Source of the DNA: Trichodelitschia bisporula | Taxonomy: Eukaryota > Ascomycota > Dothideomycetes > Phaeotrichales > Phaeotrichaceae | Direction: 5' to 3' | Length of the DNA: 64,000 nucleotides | Assembly: GCA_010356995.1 (NCBI GenBank) | Contig: ML996701.1 | Span: 237,678-301,677 of the forward strand | Shown: positions 44,673-54,996 of the stretch, piece by piece | Numbering within the stretch: position 1 is the stretch's first letter | How the letters are laid out: every line of letters starts with the position of its first letter | Translations under genes and position numbers: made by a program | Notes under the pieces: generated by a model | What the model saw: only the letters and a program-made list of their open reading frames with translations | Told to the model about the DNA's origin: nothing | Database searches by the model: none

Positions 44673-46151
44673 CTACCGCCCAGCAGGCGCCTCATACACC
44701 GGCTGCCCAGCCGTATTATGGGTCGGCACAGCCCACGTATTCCCCAGCTCTGCAGGAGCTTGCTGCTGCGGGTACTGCTGCGCGCCCTGTCCCTGAATGG
44801 GCGAGGGCTGGTAGCTCTGCGGCGGCGGGCTCTGCGTCGGCGCACTCAACTCGCTGGGCGGGGGGCTCATCGGCGGGCCCGGAACCAGCATCCCATTCGG
44901 TCCTTGCTGCATCGGCTGCTGCGGAGCCTGTTGATACGGCGGCAGGATCGGGGAGACGGAGGACTGCGGGTACTTTACGTCTTGCGACGCGTCTGGCGGC
45001 TGGTAGTAGGAGACGCGGCCGTCGGTGGGTTGTTGTTGGTATTGCGGTTGGCCGTTATACTGGGGCTGTTGCTGTTGCTGGGGGGGTTGTTGCTGTTGCA
45101 CTTGGGCGTAGGCACCGCCGTCAGTGGGGGCGGGGGGACCGGACTGCCCCATCGCCGCGCCGGCGGCGGGTTTCTCGAATTGCTTGTTGCGCCGCTTGCG
45201 CATGCAGAAGATGAGCAGAAGGCCGGCGATGGCGCCAAGGACGAGCAGGCCCGCGATCACGCCGCCGACGATGGCGCCGATGCTCGTTTTCTTATGCGGG
45301 ACGGGGTCGGGCCTGATCGGGAGCGGAGTGCCACCGGGGGGGGTGGTAGTCGTCGACACGGGGCCCGTGGTGGTCGAGGAGAGCTGGAAGCCCGGCGTCT
45401 TATCGCCGCTTTTGGAGGGCAGGTCGATGATAGTGTCTCCGCTGGCACTGGCGCTGCCGCTGGACTGGAAGACCTTTTTCCACGCGACGGAGCTCGTTTG
45501 GCCGAGGAAAGTGGTCATGAAGGGATCGAATGTGCTGAGGAAGGTGGAGGCGCAGGAGTAGAAACCCATGTTGGCGCTGGGGACGGAGTAGCTGAAGCAG
45601 TAGGGGTAGTTCGAGTTGGTGCTGTGCGGGTTAGGGGTCTGGATGACTTGACTGTGTTGACGTCCTGCTGACATGCGTTATCGCAGAGGGATGAGGAGTA
45701 GTACCCCTTGTACCCGATGCAGTCGCCCATGAACGTGCAGGCTTCGCGTGCGGTGTCGCAGCATCCCATGCTGAACACGCCGCTGCCGAGGACGGCGGCG
45801 CAGACTTGCGTTGTCGCGCACGTCTTGCTTGCGCCGATGGAGCCATGGACGAAGCCGCAGGTGTTATCCGGGGCCAACTGGGTCGCGTTAGCATCAATGG
45901 GTCCAAACTCGCTAGCTCGTGGAGGGGAGGCCTACGTAGCCGATGACGCTCTGGTCAGCACGCTTCCTGAGATCCGGGTCCCGGGCGCCGAACAGCGAGG
46001 GCCGGTCCGTGGGCTTGGGCGTGAAGCCGCGCAGGTCAACACCACCGACGAGCGGGTCTGTAGGTCTGGGTTGTGGGGGGGCGATGGCGGAGACCAGGCG
46101 GAGGAGGGCGAGTGCCGTTGCGGCTTTACTTGTTGAAGAAAAGGAAGACAT
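44673..46151 (-). CDS. Single-pass Cys-rich surface protein, apparent one-base frameshift
   Basis: Two exons: 46151-45936 and 45877-44673, 58-nt intron (GTAGGC donor, TGCTAAC branch site). The first exon gives a signal peptide (ATALALLRLVSAIA). The ectodomain has Cys-rich blocks (TCGFVHGS, QVCAAVLGSGVFSMGCCD, EACTFMGDCIGY, LCDNACQQDVNTVK), then YPYCFSYSV and FYSCASTF, a Ser/Thr/Pro stalk, one transmembrane helix (AIVGGVIAGLLVLGAIAGLL) with a basic stop (RKRRNK), and a Gln/Pro-rich cytosolic tail. This is the layout of fungal Mid2/Wsc-like surface sensors. The frame breaks near 45645: sequence up to DVNTVK is in one frame and from QTPNPHS in another. Total coding length is one base short of a multiple of three (1421 nt). 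Family pattern suggests a lost Cys codon base just after TVK. Confidence 0.75.
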
Positions 46152-47827
46152 CGTGGTATGGCGTTGGTGGTGCCAATTGTATGGGCGTGTGTGGGGGGGG
46201 AGTACGACGACGGAGCGCTACGGCGATGGCGTGGTTTATACCAAGAGGGCAGGAGGGGGGTGGACTGAATGTGCCGGGTATGCTCAGTTTGGGCTCTTCT
46301 GAGATGGAGCCATCGCGTAGTGGGATACACCGGTAACGCCCAGGTTTCCCAAAGAGGCGAGGTCTAGGAGAACACGAAGGTGTTCGCTGTGGGACAGGCT
46401 TCAGGAAAGGCGCTATGGGAGGTTCGGCAAAGTTGATACAGGTGGTATGGAAGGCCAATGGAGCCACTCAATTCAACGACCATCGTGGTGCCGTTTTCAT
46501 GATCTTTTCAATTTCAGCCCTGCAGTTCTCTATCTAATCTTGCTGAACTTCACCATTGGCGCTCGTCTACCCCTCGCTAGCCTCGTCGTTTACTTACCGA
46601 CATGGTTTACATCCGTACGTGACGATAGATCCACCTCTGGCATTCTTTGGACCCATGGACGGTCTGTGGACACGAGCCTCCCCCCCTCCACGAGGGAGTC
46701 GCTCGAGCCTTGTCGATATTAACGAGGCTTGTCCACGGGCTCTACCATTGGTGAATGGGACGTGTATGCAAGCCACCTCGCGCCCACGGTACGCCGCCGA
46801 AGCCAGGGAAAACAGAATTGACAAATGAACAGCTCTGCCGCTTGAAACTCAGCCTCAAAACAAGCACGCTCGGCGAGGGGCATGTGAGTCCCGGGGGGGC
46901 GCCACTACTCTCGCTTTTCCCTTTGTCGCTTTTTACCCCTGCGTTCGGGGAGACCTTCAGCCCCGGCCAAAAATAAGCATTTGGCCAGAGCTGCTTGGGA
47001 AAAGCAATATTCGAGCAAGGAGAAGCTCAATGATGCCTGTTATGGTTTAGTGCCTCCTCCTTTTTCGCTAGTGATGGTTAACGCGACGCGATGGATGCGG
47101 GATGCACGTCGTGCGATGGCGCGTGGGGAGGCCGACGGATGATTTGCAAAGGACCGCCGCTAGCTAAGACGCTACTGCCCGTTACAAGGCATAAGAGTTG
47201 GCAGTTCGCCCGTCGACCTCCGAGAGATCTCGTATTTGTACATTAGCAGCGGCAGAGAGCTGGTCGCACGAAGTCGGATATGCACGAAGGGTCAGGCGGA
47301 TCGCGACTGTCTCCCGAGATGTTTTTGGCAGTTGTGGATGATATTGGGCGTAAGTTCTGGACCGGAGGACTTGCACGGAAGCGGAGGTTCAGGTGGTAAG
47401 GGAAAGCGAGCGCGAACTAGGAATAGGAACAGGGCAAAGATCGACATCAACGTTCCAGACCACCATCACCACTCCACCTTCCCGACTCTGACAGCGGCTA
47501 CAACTCGCAGACGCAGACGCAGGCGCACATATCACACAGCACATCATCACAGCCGCTTCTCCCCTTGCCCCTGCGGCGGCTGTGCCTTGGTTACTAAGCA
47601 CTTCTCGGCATATGTGGGGTTTGGAGCGCTAAGTGGACTGTGTGGGGTCCTTGTCCGATCTCGCCGTCGATCGAGAATCTCCATTTCAACCTCAACACCA
47701 TAACGACATATATCTCCATCTCACGCCCCCCCAAAGCTGTAGACATCATTTACTAACTTCTGTTGCTGCTGCTGGGCTGCCGCTGCTGACTGCTGCTGAC
47801 TGCTCTCGTCTCATGTTTGCAGTATCC
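46152..47827. other. Long intergenic stretch, no firm gene
   Basis: About 1.7 kb. Frames at 46447-46722 and 47236-47703 show no protein character. The right end is leader-like, with CT-rich runs and a CTG-rich stretch around 47759-47800, followed by a plausible splice acceptor (TTTGCAG) ending at 47821. Confidence 0.45.
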
Positions 47828-48049
47828 ATGGTCGGCCAGAAGCCCTTCACCATGCAACTGCGACCCTCCGCTTTCTCGGAGCCGTTGACTCCGCACGTCG
47901 GTCGCCGTCACCACGCCTGCCTTGACCAGTCTAGGTAAAGTCAGTAGTCAACAATGGAGACCTTGCTATCATCTCTCCCATCTACATCACCAACACACAA
48001 ATCTTTTCTTCCTTTCTGCTCACCCAGCAACATGTGTTTGATGTGCTAA
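47828..48049 (+). CDS. Possible 42-aa peptide ending C-x-x-C
   Basis: Two exons: 47828-47934 and 48028-48049, separated by a 93-nt intron (GTAAAG donor, CACCCAG acceptor). The model starts at ATG 47828 with MVGQKPFTMQLRPS and ends with a short Cys-containing tail, NMCLMC, then TAA. The total of 129 nt is in frame and the exon codons look selected. No family is known to me. It may instead be an upstream ORF in a long leader of the next small gene. Low confidence. Confidence 0.3.
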
Positions 48050-48479
48050 CACCCTGGTTCCTTGAGCCATCGACCCAACCGCCTACAACCCTCTTGCACA
48101 CAGCCTCCATTCTATTCTCCTCACCGGCTTGTCCCCCTCTACGTCACCTCCAGTACCCCGCCCAGTCCCTTCATCAAGGTGTCCTTAGACCCTAACTACT
48201 CATCTACTCTTTTCACTTACCATCGCCGATAGCTTCAACATTTCTTCCCCGCCAGACCACGGTATTCCATCCTCGTGCTTCCTGCAATATCATCGTGCCC
48301 TTCACCTCCTGCTCACTTCCTGCTTTTTACACTTGCTAACAAGTCACCGACGGCAAAAAGCCTCTGCGGCCTCAGGTCGAGTGTTCGCGTTCCCATCGGT
48401 ACCACGTCTCGTATCTTACACACCAAACCGGCTCCTCCAACTCATCCCCACTCGTACGCTTCGAACCCCCTCTCTCATC
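48050..48479. other. Pyrimidine-rich stretch before the small Cys gene
   Basis: About 430 bp of C/T-rich sequence, leader-like. In-frame codons continue upstream of 48480 but the composition is not protein-like. Confidence 0.4.
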
Positions 48480-48716
48480 ATGTGTCAACTCCAAACCACC
48501 ACTTTCGCCTGCGGCTGCACCTACAAGACGCTCGTGCTCTGCATGCCCTGCGCCGTGCTCCAACAGGACCGCACCTGGCGCGAATGCCGCCCCGGCGACC
48601 CAAACTACATGAAGGGCAGCATCGTCGGACGCACAGCTCTACCGCGTGAAGTAAAGAATGACCACCCATACCCGTGCATGGTCGGCTGCATCTGCCCCAT
48701 GGTGGAGCAGTGGTAG
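48480..48716 (+). CDS. Small Cys-rich hypothetical protein, 78 aa
   Basis: Starts MCQLQTTTFACGCTYKTL at 48480 and ends CMVGCICPMVEQW. It has nine Cys residues, arranged as C, CGC, C-x-x-C (CMPC), C, then C-x3-C-x-C near the end. No signal peptide, so it is not an obvious secreted effector; intracellular small Cys proteins of this type are common hypotheticals in ascomycetes and could bind zinc. Single exon. The start was placed at the Met beginning the Cys-rich stretch. Function unknown. Confidence 0.5.
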   Translation: MCQLQTTTFACGCTYKTLVLCMPCAVLQQDRTWRECRPGDPNYMKGSIVGRTALPREVKNDHPYPCMVGCICPMVEQW

Positions 48717-48990
48717 GCGGGCGGTCGGGGCGATGGGTGCACGACATACTGAACCGGGCTCCGACTCTCGTACGTGCTGCTGTGGACAGACTGACGGGAC
48801 GCTTTGGACGGGTTGCTATGGCGGATTTCTTGTCTGTGCTGATATCGAAGTGGAGTCTCCGGGGGTAGCTGGCTAACAGTGACAGATGCGATCGGATTTC
48901 GTCGGCGACGGCTATGGCCACACGAATGCCGCCTTGAACTTGCGTTCGAAGTCTTGACGATGGGACACGTACATTCTGGACAGCAACAAT

Positions 48991-49022
48991 GGAGGGAGGG
49001 AGGGAGGGAGGGAGGGAGGGAG
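48991..49022. repeat. (GGGA)8 microsatellite
   Basis: A perfect 32-nt run of the tetranucleotide GGGA on the + strand. Confidence 0.95.
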
Positions 49023-49100
49023 GCAGAATGCGCAAGGCTAGGACATTCATGTATCTACTGAATCACTGGCACAGCCCTTCGGCATGCGCGCCCGCATCCC

Positions 49101-49130
49101 CCAATCCAATCCAATCCAATCCAATCCAAT
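49101..49130. repeat. (CCAAT)6 microsatellite
   Basis: Six tandem copies of CCAAT lie within 10 bases of the stop codon of the minus-strand dehydrogenase, so on the transcript they are 3' UTR. Confidence 0.95.
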
Positions 49131-49137
49131 TCAAACC

Positions 49138-50155
49138 TCAAACCTTCCCCCACCCGGGCTTCGCAAGCTCATTGTAAACCTCATCCATAACCACATCCAT
49201 AGTGCTAATAGTCGTATGCTCCGGCTTGGGACCCGGGTTGTTCCACGCCGGCACCACGCGCGGCTCCTTAGTCACCTCGAGGATGGTGCCGCCGGGGAGG
49301 TCGTCGTCCTCCAGTAACCGCATCATCTGAATAGCCACCTCCTCCGCCGTCAACCACATGTCTTTCTCGAAATCGACCAGCCGGCCCTTGTGCGGCTCCG
49401 TCGTGTACATGGGCGTGTACACGCCACCCGGCGCCACCGCATTCACCCTGATCCCGAGACTGCCTTCTAGATCGCCGAGGCTGCGCGTGAACCCGGAAAT
49501 CGCATGCTTGCTCGCGAAGTAAATCGGGAACGCGAGTCCGAAGGCCTGGCCCGCGATGCTGCTGGTCAGGACAACACGTTTCGGGTTCTGGGCCGAGGCT
49601 TTATCTTCGCTGTTCGCCGGGTTCAGGAAAGCGGCGATGGCCATCTGGGTTGCGCGAATCGGGTGCGTGACGTTGATTTCGAGTTGCTTGTAGGCGTTGC
49701 TGTCCGGTGCGTCTTTGGACAGGGCGTGGCCTGGGGGATACCAGAAGTTTGACCAGGGGGGTTCGAAGACGCCGGCGCCTGGGCCGACGATGTCTAGCCC
49801 GCCGAATTCCTGGTTACACCGGTCGAAGGCGGATTGGAGGTCGGACCAGACTGTGACGTCGGTTTTGTGGAAGACTGCACGGGGCGTGGTGGTGCTGTGG
49901 GCGTCGACGACGGCTTGGGCTTCGGGGCGCAGGGCAAGGTCGACGATGAGGACGTTGCAGCCTTTGCTGAGGAGGAGGGTGGTGAAGGCGAGGCCGATTC
50001 CTGTTGGGAGCGGGGTTAGTGAGACCGTTGGGAGGGGTAAGGGGAAGGGAAGGGGGAGGGGGAGGTGAAGGGGAAGGGGAAGGGGAAGGTGCGAAGTACG
50101 TACCGGAGCCGCCGCCGGTGATTAGCGCGCGCTTGCCGTTGACGGAGTAGGGCAT
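49138..50155 (-). CDS. Short-chain dehydrogenase/reductase (SDR)
   Basis: Two exons (50155-50104, 50000-49138) around a 103-nt intron encode 304 aa. The Rossmann glycine motif is TGGGSGIG, rebuilt across the splice. The active-site Ser is in VVLTSSIAGQAFG and the Y-x3-K pair in IYFASKHAISGF. The PG motif (NAVAPGGVYTPMY) follows. The NNAG motif that usually stabilises the core strand reads GPGAGVFEP. Layout resembles 15-hydroxyprostaglandin dehydrogenase-like classical SDRs. Substrate unknown. The intron is about twice the local norm and contains a purine-rich repeat. Confidence 0.9.
50030..50090. repeat. Purine-rich low-complexity tract in the SDR intron
   Basis: A G/A-only run dominated by GGGGAA and GGGGAGG units on the + strand, so a polypyrimidine tract on the transcribed RNA of the minus-strand gene. 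It accounts for most of the extra length of that intron. Confidence 0.85.
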
Positions 50156-51238
50156 TGTGATTGTGATTGTGGTGATGGAGTTGAGGTTATGTGTGGATGG
50201 CTGGATGGCTGGTCCTTGAGTGCATCGCCCGCAAGGCTGTCTTTATACACATCGTGCTCGCCGGAAGTGGCACCGCAGTGACGCCGCCGTCATACGGTAC
50301 TCGCGGCGCGTATCGTGTATCTTCAGCATACCTTTTCCCCCGCAAAATGAGATGCGGATGCGGGGGCGGGGCTGCGGGTCTAGGGTTGAACTAGCGCGTG
50401 TGCGGGGGGGTTGTGGGCGTGGGGCATCGGGTGGGGCTGGCTGTGGTTACCCGCGCTTTGGCGCTGAGATGCTGGTGGGATGCTAGCAAGTACATCCGTA
50501 GAACTAGTACGTACGGGGAAGCCGGATGGGGTCTTGATGCATCATTGTGCAGTTGGCTGGCGGGTGTGCGGCCGGGCAGGCGTGGCCGTACCGTAGCTGC
50601 AGTAATTTGTGAGGCTGAGGGAAGGCTGTGCGGGGTAGGGTCGGGTGACTGGCGGGATTGGATGGTTGGATTGATGCTGCGTCGCTGCGGCGGGAGAATG
50701 TAGGCGATGATGACGGCGAGCTGGGCTTGATGGGGGTTTTCAGCGTGGTGACGAGCTATTGGAGTGCGCAGTTTCGGGGGAGATACTACGGGCCGTACTC
50801 TGCTCGTTGATGCGGCGGTTCTACATCGAGGCTAGAGTCGTGGGCCTTCGCGCCGCATCACTTGCAGAGGCGCTACGGATTGACGACCCGAGGGCTAACC
50901 CCATTAGATTTGATATGCAGCTGCAGTGTTAGTGGACGACTTACGGTATGTCAGGTTACCATCATACCGTGCGGCAATGCGTGGCTCTTCGACTCCCACG
51001 TCATACCCTCCCTCCCGGTGTCTCCACCCTGTCGGCTACGGCTTCGGCCACCACAGCCAATCACATCAGGCGCTTCGGCCCGCATCAGAGTCACAACAGC
51101 GCCCGAATGCCGAAGACCGCAACACTGCATTTGCACCGCTTAACACCACTAACTCGACTATCAAAACAACACTCCACCAATCACCCATACCCTACATCTC
51201 AATTTTGCTTCTCCCATCCCATCCTCGTATCACAAAGC
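50156..51238. other. Intergenic, no supported gene
   Basis: About 1.1 kb with low-complexity G-rich stretches around 50350-50700. Frames are short and not protein-like. The left end is the SDR promoter. Confidence 0.45.
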
Positions 51239-52621
51239 TCACATCCGCCGCCGCCGTCCCGGGCCCTTCGCCCCACCCAACCCGGCAAGCAACCCACCAA
51301 GCCCAGCAGCACCCCCCTCTCCACCCGCACCCCCAAGCCCACCCAACCCACCGGGCAACCCGCCCGCACCCCCACCCAGCCCACCAAGCAACGCGGCCAA
51401 TCCACCCCCCGGCGCACCCCCCGCACCCCCACCCAAAAGCGCACCTAACCCACCCCCCGGCGCACCCCCCGCACCACCACCCAGCCCCTTGAGTAGATCA
51501 GCAAGTCCCCCTCCACCCGCACCCCCCGCACCACCCAGCCCGCCGAGCAGAGCGCCTAACCCGCCCGCGCCGGGCTCGTCAGCCGGCGCCCGAGCGGAAG
51601 CAGGGTGCTCGGCGTGTGCGGATTCGGCGTCGGAACCTGCGCCGGCGCCGGTGCCGGAGGCTGGGGCTGAGCCGGTGGCGCCGCCTGCGCTGGTGTCTGC
51701 GCTGGTGTCGGCGCTGCCGCTTGGGGGGGTTGAGCCCTTAGGAGCCGAGCCCTTAGGGGCCGAGCCCTTAGGGGCCGAGCCCTTGGGGGAGGCACTGCCG
51801 GCGCCCATGCTGCCCATGCCCATGCCCATGCCTCCGCTGCCGTGGGAGTGTCCGCCTGGACCGTCGGATTCGGATTCGGTGGCGGGAGGGGCGACGTCGG
51901 CGGCGGGAGGGGCTGCGTCGGCGGCGGGGGATGAGTCAGCGGCGGGAGGGGCTGCGTCTGCGGCAGGAGCTGAGTCCGCGGCGGGAGCCGAGTCGGCAGC
52001 GGGAGGGGCCGCAGCGTCCGGAGATGCATCCGCGGCAGGAGATTCGCCCACCGCGGGAGACGAATCCGCAGCAGGCGCCGCACCAGCACCCGGCGCCGCA
52101 CCAGGAGCCGCACCACCGAGTCCGAGCCCAGCTGTAACCATCAGTCACCCATCCACACCCCCACCAAGGAAGAACATACCTAAAAGTCCACCAGCCCCCG
52201 CCCCCGCCCCCCCAAGCAATGCACCCAATCCGCCCGCACCACCGGCGCCACCGGCGCCCTTCGCTCCGCCTAGGCCACCTAGACCGCCCATCCCCTTCGC
52301 TCCCCCAAGCCCACCCATACCCTTCGCGCCACCCGCACCGAGCCCGCCGAGGCCCGCTCCCGCGCCCTTCCCGCCGCCATGCTTGCGTTTCTTGCCCTTT
52401 CCTTGGGCGCGCGAACGCCCGCCTTTGTGCTTGTGCTTGCCGCCTTCGGCGGCGGCGTCGGTGGTATCGACGGAGGCACCTACGTCAGCGGCGGCGGGGA
52501 AGCGCGCAGCCGGGACAACGACGTCGTGCTTGTCGTCGCCGTCGGGGCCGTGCGGGAGGGCGAGGGGCGAGGCGAGGATGTGCAGGGCGAGGGTGGAGAG
52601 GGTTAGGAGGCGGAGCGCCAT
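51239..52621 (-). CDS. Secreted Gly/Ala-rich repeat protein
   Basis: Two exons (52621-52180, 52131-51239), 48-nt intron, 444 aa. A signal peptide (MALRLLTLSTLALHILASP) leads into a basic patch (KHKHKGGRSR, GKKRKHGGGKG) and then GGLGGAKGMGG-type repeats. The middle is Ala/Pro/Asp-rich (PAADSAPAADSAPAADAAPP), followed by a HSHGSGGMGMGMG patch and four tandem KGSAP-like units. The C-terminal 130 residues are GGLGALLGGLGG-type repeats ending PGRRRRM. It has almost no aromatic residues and no Cys, so it is a structural low-complexity protein, perhaps in the cell wall or matrix. The repeats hinder orthology calls. Confidence 0.75.
51732..51791. repeat. Four tandem 15-nt units in the Gly/Ala-rich gene
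   Basis: A unit close to GAGCCCTTAGGGGCC is repeated four times with few changes and encodes the tandem KGSAP motif on the minus strand. Near identity at DNA level suggests recent expansion. Confidence 0.85.
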
Positions 52622-54031
52622 TGTGATGTGTAGTTTAGGTAGATGTATATTTGGTGGTTGTTGTCGATGCTGCTAAGGAAGAAGCTCGACGCGAGTGCCC
52701 AGGTGTCAGCGCCGGTCAAGCTTCCTTATATGCCCTGTCCTTCTCTATGCGCGCCTCCGAGGCTGGACTCCATGCCCTCCGCCTCCTGCCTCTGCTTAGC
52801 TGACGCATTTGTCCCGCATACAGGCCGCCGTCCACGCTCGTCCCCTGTGAGATAGCTAAAAATGACGGGGAAACACTTAACATGTGGGCGGGCGTGAAAC
52901 GTGCATTTCCGCAGGTTGACAGGGGGGCTAAAGGTGGAGTGAACGGAGGGCTAGAACCTAGACTCTCGCCCCCGGGGCCTTTGGGCTAGAACCGGGGACG
53001 AAAGAGTGATGGAAACCGCGGATTCCTGGGTAAATTGCGGGATCAACGTGTAGATTGGAAACGGCGTCCGAGGGCTACTTTATATCGTGCGCTGTGCGGA
53101 GACTAGTGCCTGCGGGAGGCGATCGTCCCGCCCGGTGGCGTGAAGGCTTCGAGAGGCTGAGTGCGGGCATTGCTGGTGAGATGATGGGATGGGCGTCATT
53201 AATACCTCTATACCAACGTCAGCAACTCATACAATGACGCCAATATCTTCGGCTTCACCCCACTCAGTGACAGGGCAAGTATCTGAAACTCCCTCCTTCC
53301 CCCCCTCTATCCCTACCCTCCATCCCGCGCTCCAGGGGCTGCCTTTGAGCCCTCACTCTCTCCGCCGCTCCCATCGTCGCAGCGCATAATAACGCTCACA
53401 AGTTCAGTCCCAGAAATAGAAACCCGAGCTAAAAGAATCACGTCGTGAATGCGCGTCTCGCCGAGATTTCTCTGAAGCCTCGACGTCGGACGTCACAGAC
53501 ATAGCGGCGGAGATTGCCGCAAGGCTGGCCTTGGCACTGCCTTGCTGCCTTACTGCTGCCTTACTGCTGCCTTACTGCTGCCTTACTTTCCTCAGAGCCT
53601 TGCCCTGCGGGGCATACGTCATGTGACGCCTATATCGGACAGACGTCGGAGAAGGGCAGCCTCTTGTCACCCTCCGTTCCTGTCCAAAAGGCGCCGCCCT
53701 GCGCTAGACTGGGTGCTCGCGCGCTGGTGCCGGTCCGGTACTGAGCTTGCTCCGGCGGAAGCAGCTCCATGCCGTTATCCGGGCGCGCGAGGCCCCGCCT
53801 CCACACATGGCAACGAGGGGGCAGTGGGAATGCAGCGCAGGATGTCATGCGAACAGCAGGTCAATAGGGGTGTGATCCACAGTAAGCAGTAGCAGCAGAA
53901 CACAATGTGGAAGCATTCAGCCGTCCTCATTCATAAAGAGAGACCGCCGTAACCTCATCGCCCCCGCCATATCCCCCAATCCCCAATTCAACCCCTCCTC
54001 ACATACTCCCCCACCCCAATTGACACCCACC
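52622..54031. other. Divergent intergenic, no supported gene
   Basis: About 1.4 kb between two outward starts, so both promoters lie here. It contains the 11-nt minisatellite listed separately. Short frames are not convincing. Confidence 0.45.
53546..53586. repeat. 11-nt minisatellite TGCCTTACTGC x3.7
   Basis: Three perfect copies and one partial copy of an 11-nt unit on the + strand. Because 11 is not a multiple of three it is unlikely to be coding. Confidence 0.9.
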
Positions 54032-54837
54032 ATGACCGTCAAAGACAAAGTAATCCTCATAACCGGCGCCGCCTCCGGCATGGGCCTCGCAACCGCCACC
54101 CTCCTCGCCAGCCACGGCGCGCGCGTCTCCCTCGCCGACGTCCAAGCCTCCGCCCTCGAAAAAGTCGCCTCCACCATCTCCTCCTCCGGCGGGCAAGTCC
54201 ACAGCGCCGTCGTCGACGTCCGCGACCGCACCGCCGTCGAATCCTGGATCTCCTCCACTGTCTCCAAATGGGGCAAAATAGACGGCTGCGCCAACCTCGC
54301 CGGCGTAATCGGGAAGGGGATCAACGTCGACAACATCGAGACCATCGACGACAGCGACTGGGACTTTGTCATGGACGTCAATGTGAAGGGGCTTATGAAC
54401 TGCATGCGCGCGCAGATACCGCAGCTCAAGGATGGGGGGAGTATAGTCAATGCCGCGAGTGTGGCGGGCCTGATTGGGTTTACGAAGAATGCGGCGTATG
54501 TGGCGAGTAAGCATGCGGTTGTGGGGTTGACACGCTCTGCGGCGAAGGAGTTGGGGCATAGGGGGATTCGGGTGAATTGTTTCAATCCGTGAGTTTTTGT
54601 GATCCGGTTGGGTTATGTTGGGGGGAGATGGCTAATGGGCATAGTGGTGCTATTGATACCCCGATGCTGCGCGCGAGTGCGGCCATTCGCGGCGGGGAGA
54701 TGAAGCTCGATCATGTGGCCTTGAGGAGGGAGGGCAAGGCGGAGGAGATTGCGAATCTGATTGAGTGGTTGTTGAGCGATGGGTCGACATATATCACCGG
54801 TACGACACAGGTTATCGATGGCGGGTGGGTGTGCTAG
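54032..54837 (+). CDS. Classical SDR (FabG-like short-chain dehydrogenase)
   Basis: Two exons (54032-54588, 54645-54837), 56-nt intron, 249 aa. Cofactor motif TGAASGMG, NLAG in place of NNAG, active-site Ser in GSIVNAASVAG and Y-x3-K in AYVASKHAVVG. The PG motif CFNPGAIDTPM is formed across the splice. The C-terminus (TGTTQVIDGGWVC) is the usual FabG-type ending. The Asp in SLADVQASAL after beta strand 2 suggests a preference for NAD(H) over NADP(H). Substrate not predictable. Start at the first ATG of the frame. Confidence 0.92.
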
Positions 54838-54996
54838 TTCAAGTGAGAGAGAAGTGAAAATGGGATAGGAATCTCAAATGCGATATGCATTCAACCATCT
54901 CGCATTTTCCTTTGCAAGCTATCCACCCTGTGTGAAGATCACGCGGTACCTCCTCGTCGGAGCTCCATCCTACATCACTTCCCACAGCACACCCAC
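54838..54996. other. Short convergent intergenic
   Basis: About 160 bp between facing 3' ends of the SDR and Tudor-SN genes. UTR only. Confidence 0.4.

Larger units (their letters stand above)
48717..49137. other. Convergent intergenic with two microsatellites
   Basis: About 420 bp between facing 3' ends of the small Cys gene and the short-chain dehydrogenase. It contains a (GGGA)n tract and a (CCAAT)n tract, listed separately, and no gene. Confidence 0.5.

Noticed and set aside
44514-45671. Plus-strand frame antisense to the Cys-rich surface protein
   Set aside because: Shadow of Gln/Pro-rich codons on the minus strand.
45600-45720. An extra intron to explain the frame change in the surface-protein gene
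   Set aside because: The frame-correct options are a 23-nt segment, too short, and a 53-nt segment that removes the conserved-looking LCDNACQQD stretch.
51489-52676. Plus-strand frame antisense to the Gly/Ala-rich gene
   Set aside because: Complement of GC-rich repeat codons; Pro/Ala low complexity with no signal peptide or splice model.
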